A stretch of DNA of 64,000 nt from assembly GCA_002376845.1 (NCBI GenBank), contig DFOS01000007.1, positions 62,001 to 126,000 on the forward strand, read 5' to 3'. Below, piece by piece: positions 1-7,290 of this stretch. Origin of the DNA: Bdellovibrionaceae bacterium UBA3535 (GTDB taxonomy: Bacteria > Bdellovibrionota > Bdellovibrionia > Bdellovibrionales > UBA840). Made by a program: the position numbers and the translations under genes. The notes under the pieces are model-generated. The model was not told the origin of the DNA. It saw nothing but the letters and a program-made list of their open reading frames with translations, and ran no database searches. How positions within the stretch are numbered: position 1 is the stretch's first letter; each line of letters begins with the position of its first letter.

Positions 1-1
1 T

Positions 2-406
2 GAAGAAAGCAAAAAAATAGCGGAACAATTGGCTAATAAACGTCACACTTCTGGTAAGGAGACAAAGCAATATTTAGATGCACAAGAATCCTATTTAAAA
101 GGATTCAGGGATTATCGAGAAGGTAACTACCCCAGAGCTATCACGAGCTTTGAGGCGGCAATTGCTCTATACCCCCACCACCCTTTAGCCAATGAATACC
201 TCGTCCTAGCGAAAAGAAAACTGGGCGAAGAAATTCAATTTTATATGCAAGAAGGAAACCGCTTTTTTGAAAACAGTCAGTATAGAAAGGCTATTTCCTC
301 ATACAAAACGGTAATGGTACTAATAAAGGATAAGAATAACCCTAATTATAAAGCAGCGAATGCAAAACTGCAGCAAGCAAGGGCTATCATCGAGGGGAAC
401 TTCTAA
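2..406 (+). CDS. TPR-repeat protein, 5' end outside window
   Basis: The reading frame is open to the left edge of the window, so the true start probably lies upstream; a TTG at 29 is the only internal candidate and has no ribosome-binding site. The visible part is about 134 residues, helical and Lys/Glu-rich. It has two TPR-like helix pairs with the A/G-Y-P spacing typical of the repeat (for example GNYPRAITSFEAAIALYP and SQYRKAISSYKTVM). TPRs are protein-protein docking modules. Its stop codon overlaps the ATG of the next gene (TAATG), which shows translational coupling with the FHA-TPR protein. Partner and pathway cannot be read from the sequence. Confidence 0.75.
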   Translation, partial: EESKKIAEQLANKRHTSGKETKQYLDAQESYLKGFRDYREGNYPRAITSFEAAIALYPHHPLANEYLVLAKRKLGEEIQFYMQEGNRFFENSQYRKAISSYKTVMVLIKDKNNPNYKAANAKLQQARAIIEGNF

Positions 407-2349
407 TGGCATTGCTTAAGGTATTTTCCCATTCTAATCATATCGCTAGCCTAGAGCTGATAGAGGGCAATGAGTACATCATTGGTCGTCAAAGTGATGT
501 GGATTTAGTACTGCGAGATACTACTTTGTCGCGTAAACACTTACGTGTTTTTTATGATATGCATTGGCAAGTGGAAGTTCTATCGAAATATTCTGAGCTA
601 GAATTTGATGGCGAGAAACTCAAGCATCTAGATCTTGATAGTGATAAGGAATTTTTAATACAAAGCTATCAGTTTGTATTTGTCATGCAGGAGGAAGCCG
701 AGCAAGACCCGGCGGCAAACTTTGAGGAAGCAGAATCACCTTCTGCCGCCATAGATGACAATGCCTATGCAAATGCCGATGTTATAAATGATGACGACAC
801 AAATGTAGATAGCCTAGAGGTAAGCCCTTATGTAAACATTTCGAATGATCTTGATGATTTTGAACCTAAAAAACTAAATGGCAAAGAATGGTGCATAGGG
901 CGTAGCGCCGAGTGCGAAATACAGATAGAAGACAAGCAAGCTAGCAGAAAGCACTGCATGATCACACGCAACCATCACGAATTTTTCGTGCGCGATCTAG
1001 GCAGCTCCAATGGTACCTTCTTAAACGAGAAAAAGATGAAGCCTAATAAGATTGCACCACTTGTAAGTGGCGATGTTATCCAGATAGGCAAACATAGTAT
1101 TACCTTTGAACTCATTAACGAAGAAATCGCAAAAGAAATACAAAAATTTCCCGAGGCCGTAGCCCCGCCTAACCCCTTCGCTGTACCTAATCCATCTGTG
1201 AATATCCCAACAAATCATGGAAATGCGGCCGCGATACGTGTGGATAATAAACTAAAAACCAATAACCAACTAAATGATAAGAAAAAATTAATCTACGCCG
1301 CTATTGCTACTGTGGTAATTTTAGCCGCTATGTTTTACAAACCCACAGATACCACAAGTAAAGTGAGTAAAGATCCAGGCCAATCAGAAGCGAAACAAAG
1401 CGCTTTTGAGGCTTTGTCTACAGAAAATCAACAACTCGTACTTCGATTCTATGACAATGCCTACCGATATTACATTCAAGGTGACTATCAAAAATCTTTA
1501 AACGAAACGCAAAAGATTCACCGTCTTCTTCCAGAAGAGGGGTATTTGGATCTATCAGTAGATAAAGATTCAAAAAAATTGGAAAAACTCGCAAAGGCAG
1601 CCATCAAAATTCAAGCCGAGAAAGATGAAATTCGTCGTATGCAAGAGGAGCAACGGAAACTAAAAGAGCAAGTCGCGGCTATGGTGGATTATTGTGACAA
1701 GCAAGCAAAACCTGGCACTAGCGTGGAACAGGCTCACAACTGCCTAGCTAAAGTCTACGAATTAGATCCTGAAAATGTAGGAGCGAAAAGAATTATTCAA
1801 CGCCTAGAGCAAGAGGCCGAGCAAAGAATGCAAGCCCAGCGCAACCGTGCCGCTTATCAACAACAAGTGAACAAGGGTAAAAACTTGTTCAATCGTGCCC
1901 TACAGCTAGAAAAGAAAGATAAAATATTGGATGCGATCTCTGCCTACGATCGCCATCTGGCCTCATCTTATCCAGACCCTAGTAATTTAAAGAAAACTTC
2001 TGCAGCAAAAAAGAAAAAACTTAGCATTAACCTCAAAAAAAGAGTCGATACCCTCACCCGACGAGCCGAAGCTGACTATGAGGCAAAAAACTTTCGTGGC
2101 TCCATAATGAATCTTAACAAAGCATTGCAGCTAGATCCATCCACGCAAGAGGCAAAGGACCTCTTAGCCAAAGTTACCCGCGAGTTGAACAAAGACATGA
2201 AGTCATTATATAGTGACTCGGTATTAGAAGAATCTCTTGGAAATATTGAGACAGCAAAATCACTTTGGAAAAAAATCAAAGATACAGATGTCCCGTCGGG
2301 CAACTACTATCAAAAAGCAAAATCCAAACTAAAAAAATATGGGGACTAA
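406..2349 (+). CDS. Double FHA-domain membrane protein with C-terminal TPRs
   Basis: This is a 647-residue protein. Two FHA domains, which bind phosphothreonine peptides, lie at the N-terminus: the first has G27-R28 and S42-R-K-H45, the second has G165-R166, an SRKH near 181 and SSNGT near 204. An acidic linker (about 100-125) separates them. One transmembrane helix falls near residues 295-312, followed by a charged coiled-coil and TPR-like repeats to the C-terminus. FHA domains are therefore predicted in the cytosol and the TPR part across the inner membrane. It is coupled to the TPR gene upstream, and its stop overlaps the ATG of the PP2C-like gene downstream. FHA plus PP2C-like neighbours suggest Ser/Thr phospho-signalling; no kinase gene is in view. 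Confidence 0.85.
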   Translation: MALLKVFSHSNHIASLELIEGNEYIIGRQSDVDLVLRDTTLSRKHLRVFYDMHWQVEVLSKYSELEFDGEKLKHLDLDSDKEFLIQSYQFVFVMQEEAEQDPAANFEEAESPSAAIDDNAYANADVINDDDTNVDSLEVSPYVNISNDLDDFEPKKLNGKEWCIGRSAECEIQIEDKQASRKHCMITRNHHEFFVRDLGSSNGTFLNEKKMKPNKIAPLVSGDVIQIGKHSITFELINEEIAKEIQKFPEAVAPPNPFAVPNPSVNIPTNHGNAAAIRVDNKLKTNNQLNDKKKLIYAAIATVVILAAMFYKPTDTTSKVSKDPGQSEAKQSAFEALSTENQQLVLRFYDNAYRYYIQGDYQKSLNETQKIHRLLPEEGYLDLSVDKDSKKLEKLAKAAIKIQAEKDEIRRMQEEQRKLKEQVAAMVDYCDKQAKPGTSVEQAHNCLAKVYELDPENVGAKRIIQRLEQEAEQRMQAQRNRAAYQQQVNKGKNLFNRALQLEKKDKILDAISAYDRHLASSYPDPSNLKKTSAAKKKKLSINLKKRVDTLTRRAEADYEAKNFRGSIMNLNKALQLDPSTQEAKDLLAKVTRELNKDMKSLYSDSVLEESLGNIETAKSLWKKIKDTDVPSGNYYQKAKSKLKKYGD

Positions 2350-3005
2350 TGTTTCAAGAAAAGCAATACCGCGGTAAGCACTCTAAGTATCCAACGATTC
2401 ATTCTGACATAAATGAAGATCAGAAGTTGGCAATATTTACTTGTACATGGGGCAATCAAGATGCCACAAATAGAGTTGTATCAACAATCAAAGATTACTA
2501 TCTTTCAGCTAGAATGGATGATGAATTCACCCCTCCCTTTCCCTTACAAAAAGATCTTAGTCTAGCTGCCAATCACCTTAGAATTTCTGTAATGTTGGCA
2601 AATGACAATTTATACAATGAATTTAACAAAGAAGAACTCATGGCTTTAACAGAAATATTGGTTATAGCCGTTAAAGACCGAGAATTAAACGTGATTCAAT
2701 GTGGTGGCCCCAATTTATTGTGCAAGAAACATCACTCTGGCATTAGCACTTATGTGAACAGTCATCATCTAGGACATGAATTTGATGCTAGCAAAAAATA
2801 TCCCTTACCTAGCAATTTTATAGGTGGGGAAGTAAAAAAAACCGTGCACTACCACCGCTTTCGCTACGATAAAAAAGATACCTACTATTTGCTCATGAGT
2901 GACCGAATGCCCGTGATAACAGAGAACGAGGACCTTAAAAGCATTGAATCAAAAATTCAATTGGACAAAGAGTGTCCCTATTGGTTGGCAGAGTTACGTT
3001 TTTAG
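2349..3005 (+). CDS. Degenerate PP2C (PPM)-like phosphatase-fold protein
   Basis: 218 residues when started at the ATG that overlaps the FHA gene stop (TAATG); an open frame extends further upstream but lies inside the FHA gene. The pattern resembles a PPM phosphatase: a CTWGNQDATNRVV stretch where PP2C has its DGMGG metal motif, a central AN..L....LTEILVIAVKD...V segment, and a terminal YYLLMSDRMP resembling the LLCSDGL motif. The first metal-binding Asp and the GDSR motif are missing, so I infer a catalytically weak or inactive pseudophosphatase. Its coupling to an FHA protein suggests a role in phosphothreonine signalling. The gene overlaps the convergent sulfatase-like gene by 4 bp. Confidence 0.55.
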   Translation: MFQEKQYRGKHSKYPTIHSDINEDQKLAIFTCTWGNQDATNRVVSTIKDYYLSARMDDEFTPPFPLQKDLSLAANHLRISVMLANDNLYNEFNKEELMALTEILVIAVKDRELNVIQCGGPNLLCKKHHSGISTYVNSHHLGHEFDASKKYPLPSNFIGGEVKKTVHYHRFRYDKKDTYYLLMSDRMPVITENEDLKSIESKIQLDKECPYWLAELRF

Positions 3006-4813
3006 TAAACAATTTTCTCATCCTGACTCATCTCAATGCGATTCGAGATAAATCTTTTATAAATCTTGTATTTATCTAGAGCCAAAACCAAATCTAGATC
3101 ACTCGGCCCTCTAGGGTAAAGCAAACTTATATCCCAAGACAAACTGGCCAAATAATGCAATTTGTATATGTTACTTAAAATCGTTTTTCCAAGCATGATC
3201 TGGATTAACTTTTCTCTATCTGCCGCAGCCCTCTCGCCCTTTCGTACCCATTCGTACAAATGGTTCATGGCGCGGTCTTCACACTCAGAACCAGATATAT
3301 CACGCTTTCTCTTATCTGGCAGATCGCTTGAAAAAAACTGACGTATACAAGCCTTGTTACTTAAATCTTGCAATTCCTGCAGGTAATCTTTTTCTAAATT
3401 GGCCTTTGCTATCAGCCGCCACAAAGGCCGATCTGCAAGCACCCCAATATTCTCCAGAACCTGCCATTTTTTCTTATCAATGCATATAGTGGCCATCCAC
3501 TCTAGTATCTGAATGTCTCCACTTTGGTAAAATAAATCTAAAAAGGCCTGCAGATCATAATCCTCATCCAAAGGATTCCAGAGCTTTTCTCCTAGGCGTA
3601 TCTTCGAGACTTCACTTGTCTCAATGCCGTTCCAAGGATCAAAGTTTATTTGTTCTTTTATTTGGCTAACCTCAAGCGGAAACTCCTCCATAAATTGCGG
3701 ATTGGTCTCTAGCCTATCAATAAGGGAATTATAGACCTTTGTTTTTTTATCAAAAATATAGGCCATATTGCCTTTTCTTAGGCTGTAGCGAATATTGGAC
3801 TTATTTCTCCATAGTGGCCAAGCCGATTCAATGAGTATCCACGGCGAATCCGGCTCTCTATTTAAATCAAATAAATCATGTCTTTTTAGAGGAATGCTGG
3901 AATGCACTTCTTTTCCTAGGAACTTCTGGAAACTATATCCTACATCCACTAGCGAATGATAGTTGTCATCTTTCCAAACCAATTGTGTATCCCGCTTTTT
4001 ATCCGCAGGCTTATAAAAAAATGCCACCTGTGTGTTTTCCGATAATAAATTGTAGGCATCATATTCTTTGAAGCGATTCGGCCCGCTGACGCCATTAAGA
4101 CCAGTTAGAATAATGTTGGTTTTATGCCAAAGGCCCCGCTTTTTTAACTCTTGAAATAAATAACTTAAACTGTCAGAAAAATTGCTCCACTGCCCTGTAT
4201 AAGAGGCCTCACGGCTGATCCCTTCTTCATTGATTGTTGTAACAGTGGGAAAAACCAAGTCTGGCACATATATGACACTAAAAAAAGGCTTGGACTTCTT
4301 TCCTTCTATCCAGTCTAAAAAACGCTGAAATGAGTTCTTTGCTGGTCGATAGTAGTTGTTTAGGTGAATGGATACATAGTCATCAAAAAGCATAAAGCCC
4401 TGAGCAAAGCCAGATTTACGCCAAATGCTGCCACCACCGCTAAAAAAGGAAGTGCGGTAGCCTTTTTTATAAAACCCCTCTGGCACACTTTCATATTCTT
4501 CATGCAAAAAGTGATTGCCATTGTGCCATACATTGTGCTCGATAGGATAAAGCCCTGTGAACAAGGACGCTAAGGCTGCTTGGGATTGCGGCGAAGGGCT
4601 AATCATATGAGTATAACGAATGAAACTTTCGCAAACCTCGCTGATCCCTGCACCACTACTTTTTTGATTGTATTCTGCGCAAATCTCACTGGTATAGGGA
4701 ATTTTTTCAACTGCAATCAGTAGAAATGAGGGATGTTCCTTCTGCTGCGGAAAGCTACAGGCGGTAGTTAGTAAAAGAACCTTAACAAAAGTCCAGATAA
4801 TGAGTCTTTCCAA
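3002..4813 (-). CDS. Sulfatase-like (alkaline phosphatase superfamily) lipoprotein
   Basis: 603 residues starting with TTG at 4813, supported by an AGGAG Shine-Dalgarno 7 nt upstream. A short signal sequence ends in the lipobox LLTTAC, so the protein is probably lipid-anchored. Residues of about 70-110 contain SPSPQSQAALASLFTGLYP, which corresponds to the active-site segment of sulfatases and phosphoglycerol transferases (x-P-S-x-A-S-L-x-TG-x-YP), followed by HNVW. The Cys/Ser-x-P-x-Arg formylglycine signature is not intact, so a true sulfatase is unlikely; a phosphoester or phosphotransferase activity is possible. The C-terminal half is not recognised. It is convergent with the PP2C-like gene. 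Confidence 0.65.
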   Translation of the reverse strand: MERLIIWTFVKVLLLTTACSFPQQKEHPSFLLIAVEKIPYTSEICAEYNQKSSGAGISEVCESFIRYTHMISPSPQSQAALASLFTGLYPIEHNVWHNGNHFLHEEYESVPEGFYKKGYRTSFFSGGGSIWRKSGFAQGFMLFDDYVSIHLNNYYRPAKNSFQRFLDWIEGKKSKPFFSVIYVPDLVFPTVTTINEEGISREASYTGQWSNFSDSLSYLFQELKKRGLWHKTNIILTGLNGVSGPNRFKEYDAYNLLSENTQVAFFYKPADKKRDTQLVWKDDNYHSLVDVGYSFQKFLGKEVHSSIPLKRHDLFDLNREPDSPWILIESAWPLWRNKSNIRYSLRKGNMAYIFDKKTKVYNSLIDRLETNPQFMEEFPLEVSQIKEQINFDPWNGIETSEVSKIRLGEKLWNPLDEDYDLQAFLDLFYQSGDIQILEWMATICIDKKKWQVLENIGVLADRPLWRLIAKANLEKDYLQELQDLSNKACIRQFFSSDLPDKRKRDISGSECEDRAMNHLYEWVRKGERAAADREKLIQIMLGKTILSNIYKLHYLASLSWDISLLYPRGPSDLDLVLALDKYKIYKRFISNRIEMSQDEKIVY

Positions 4814-4870
4814 AGCTTGCTCCTAATGCTCTTTCAAGTGATAATAAGGGAAAATTTCATTGAGGTATAT

Positions 4871-5506
4871 ATGCTAACGGAAAATTTATTTAATGTGGCA
4901 CAACATGGAGCAGAATCGATCTTATGGTTTTTGGTATTTTTAAGTGTGGTTAGCATCTCCGTGATACTGGAGCGGTTTTTTAGCTTAAGAGCCATACGAA
5001 GTAGCAGCGAAAAGGTGCAAGAAAAAATAGAAGACGCCCTAGTATCGAACAATCTACAGGATTTGGAGCATATAGCTACGAGTCGTGATTCCCTAGAATC
5101 AAAGGCATTGTCCTATGCCATTCGTCATGCCAAAGAAAATGGCCCCATTGGAGTTGGGGAAGTTTTTCAGTCCTTTATGATCATGGAAAAACAACGCTTA
5201 GAGCGCTCCTTAAACTTACTTGCAACCATCGGCTCTAATGCCGTCTTTGTAGGTTTATTAGGAACGGTTTTTGGAATCATGAAGGCTTTCAAAGACTTAT
5301 CCATCAGCCAAGGAGATATGTCGGTGGTGATGGCGGGCATTGCTGAGGCTCTGGTAGCCACTGCGATAGGCCTATTTGTTGCTATACCAGCCATTGTTGC
5401 CTACAACTACTTTCAAAAACAAGTAAAGCAAATCATGAGTGGCCTAGAAAGCGTGAGAGAATTATCCATAGCCTATACAAACACCATGAATAAAAAGGAC
5501 TCTTAA
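4871..5506 (+). CDS. exbB: ExbB/TolQ/MotA-type proton channel protein
   Basis: 211 residues from the ATG at 4871, chosen over an upstream in-frame ATG because a GAGG ribosome-binding site lies 5 nt before it. Three membrane segments are visible: about 17-40 (ILWFLVFLSVVSISVIL), about 118-140 (LATIGSNAVFVGLLGTVFGIM) and about 155-180 (VVMAGIAEALVATAIGLFVAIPAIVAYN). The last two carry the conserved G-x-x-G-LLGTV-x-G and A-x-A-L-x-AT-x-x-G-L motifs of the MotA/TolQ/ExbB channel family. With ExbD it forms the inner-membrane complex that uses proton flow to energise TonB or Tol. exbD follows without a gap. TolQ is an alternative name; the sequence alone does not decide. Confidence 0.9.
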   Translation: MLTENLFNVAQHGAESILWFLVFLSVVSISVILERFFSLRAIRSSSEKVQEKIEDALVSNNLQDLEHIATSRDSLESKALSYAIRHAKENGPIGVGEVFQSFMIMEKQRLERSLNLLATIGSNAVFVGLLGTVFGIMKAFKDLSISQGDMSVVMAGIAEALVATAIGLFVAIPAIVAYNYFQKQVKQIMSGLESVRELSIAYTNTMNKKDS

Positions 5507-5911
5507 ATGGCCGGAAAGCTTGGAAGCGATAATGACGAGCCAATTGTAGACATTAACATTGTCCCTTTTGTAGATGTCATACTCGTTGTACTTATTATTT
5601 TTATGGTAACAACACCGATGATTGTAAATCATAGTATCAAAATACAGCTACCTAAAGCAGCAACAGGAGAGGATAGCCCGCCTAGTTTACTCACCTTTGT
5701 CATCGACAAAGAGGGCGTTCTACAAGCTGATGGAAAAGACATAACGGAGGAGGACATTAGTAGCATTGTAAAAGAGCGCTTGCTAGAGAATCCTGAAATC
5801 TCTGCTTCCATTGCCGCAGACGAAGCGGCCGCTCACGGTAAAGTGATTCGTATTATCGATCTTATTAAAAAAGCTGGCATTCATAAATTTGCCATTTCAA
5901 CAACGAAGTAA
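5507..5911 (+). CDS. exbD: ExbD/TolR-type biopolymer transport protein
   Basis: 134 residues. A cytoplasmic N-tail (EPIVDINIVPFVDV) leads into one membrane helix at about 21-42. Asp23 is the conserved membrane aspartate that carries the proton in ExbD/TolR. The rest is a periplasmic ExbD domain ending in the usual V..I.D..K.AG..KF.I pattern. It starts immediately after the exbB stop and forms the stator pair with it. A TonB-like protein is encoded 13 kb away (18903-19730) and is a plausible client. Confidence 0.92.
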   Translation: MAGKLGSDNDEPIVDINIVPFVDVILVVLIIFMVTTPMIVNHSIKIQLPKAATGEDSPPSLLTFVIDKEGVLQADGKDITEEDISSIVKERLLENPEISASIAADEAAAHGKVIRIIDLIKKAGIHKFAISTTK

Positions 5912-5913
5912 AT

Positions 5914-7290
5914 ATGGAAAATCTTTCTACTTTAGATAAAGCATCAAAAATCAATCATGATAATTTTATTTATGGCACCTTTGCGGAAATTGGCGCAGGA
6001 CAAGAAGTTGCCCGCCAGTTTTTTGAAGCCGGCCGCTCCTCCAAGACCATTGCAAAAACCATTTCGGCCTATGATATGACCTTTAGCGATGCCATCTACG
6101 GAGAAGAAAAAAGCAAGCGATATGTTTGCCAAGCAAGAGTAGAGAATATGCTCAATTATGAATACGGCCTAGTGGAGAGTCGTTTAAGTGCTGAGCGGGG
6201 CGATCGCTCGAAATTTTTTGCCTATGCCAATACTCTGACCACCGGCAGTAGAAAGCGAAATTTGGATTCCCATGGATGGGTGGGCTTAAAATTTCAAAAA
6301 GAAATCGGTGGTCCTATTAATCAGGTAGTGGCTCATATTCGCATGAAAAACCGCACTCTTAGTTTACAACGAGAAGCGGTCGGTGCCATGGGCGTTAACC
6401 TACTTTACGCATGTTTTTATCTCTTAGATGATCCCGATCGATTTATAGACTCCTTACTAGACAACATTGGACACGAGCGCTTAGAAATTGATTTTATTGA
6501 ATTCTCTGGAGAAAACACCTCGCACATAGACAATCGCTTGATGAGTCTTAAGATTGTAGAAAAAAACCTGACCAGAGCTTCCATCTTTTCTCCAGATGGT
6601 ACCGTTTTACATATTGCCGATGTTCTATTTCAAAAAGATGTCTTACTACTACGAGGAAACTTCTGCCCTGTCACCAAAGTACATGAAGATATGATTGCGG
6701 CCAGCTTAGATGCATTGGAAAAAAAGAACATACATCCCATAGTAATTCTTGAAATGACCTTAAAGACCCTAACCTCGGGCTCCAAAGAAGAGGAAAAATT
6801 ATTTTTAGATAGAATGGAGGCCCTCAGAGCCTTGGGTCACCCAGTTCTAGTCTCCAACTTCTTTTTGTTTCACAATCTCAAACAACATTTGGAGAAATTT
6901 GTACAAAAGACTATCTCCATTGTGATAGGGGGCAATCTGCTACCCAAGCTCTTTGAGGATAAGCATTATGAGCACTTAGATGGAGGCCTACTTGAAGGCA
7001 TGGGCAAACTACTCAACGGCAATACCAATCTTTTTATTTACCCTTATAGTGATGACAAGGGAAAGCAAAGCAATTTTGCTTCTTTCAAAGAGTCTACTAG
7101 AGCAAGCAATATTACAGAATATATAGAGCAGAAATTTTTAATTGAAGATTTAAAATGCCATAACGATTTATGCCGCAATATTATGTCGGAAGAAGTTTTG
7201 CAGATGATTCGCAAGCAAGAATCTACATGGCAAGACCTAGTACCAGCAGAAGTGGCCAAAGTTATCGAAGCAAAGAAGCTTTTTCAATAA
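5914..7290 (+). CDS. Conserved cytosolic protein (adenylyltransferase-labelled family)
   Basis: 458 residues with no signal peptide or membrane helix. The N-terminus has IYGTFAEIGAGQEVARQFF followed by TIAKTISAYDM..SDAIYG, a strongly conserved block that I recall from a widespread family in Bacteroidota, spirochaetes and Bdellovibrionota. Databases label it inconsistently as nicotinate-mononucleotide adenylyltransferase or TonB-associated protein. I see no HxGH nucleotidyltransferase motif, so the enzymatic label should not be trusted. It starts 2 nt after exbD and is very probably co-transcribed with exbBD. It is convergent with the lipoprotein gene, the two stop codons being adjacent. Confidence 0.6.
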   Translation: MENLSTLDKASKINHDNFIYGTFAEIGAGQEVARQFFEAGRSSKTIAKTISAYDMTFSDAIYGEEKSKRYVCQARVENMLNYEYGLVESRLSAERGDRSKFFAYANTLTTGSRKRNLDSHGWVGLKFQKEIGGPINQVVAHIRMKNRTLSLQREAVGAMGVNLLYACFYLLDDPDRFIDSLLDNIGHERLEIDFIEFSGENTSHIDNRLMSLKIVEKNLTRASIFSPDGTVLHIADVLFQKDVLLLRGNFCPVTKVHEDMIAASLDALEKKNIHPIVILEMTLKTLTSGSKEEEKLFLDRMEALRALGHPVLVSNFFLFHNLKQHLEKFVQKTISIVIGGNLLPKLFEDKHYEHLDGGLLEGMGKLLNGNTNLFIYPYSDDKGKQSNFASFKESTRASNITEYIEQKFLIEDLKCHNDLCRNIMSEEVLQMIRKQESTWQDLVPAEVAKVIEAKKLFQ

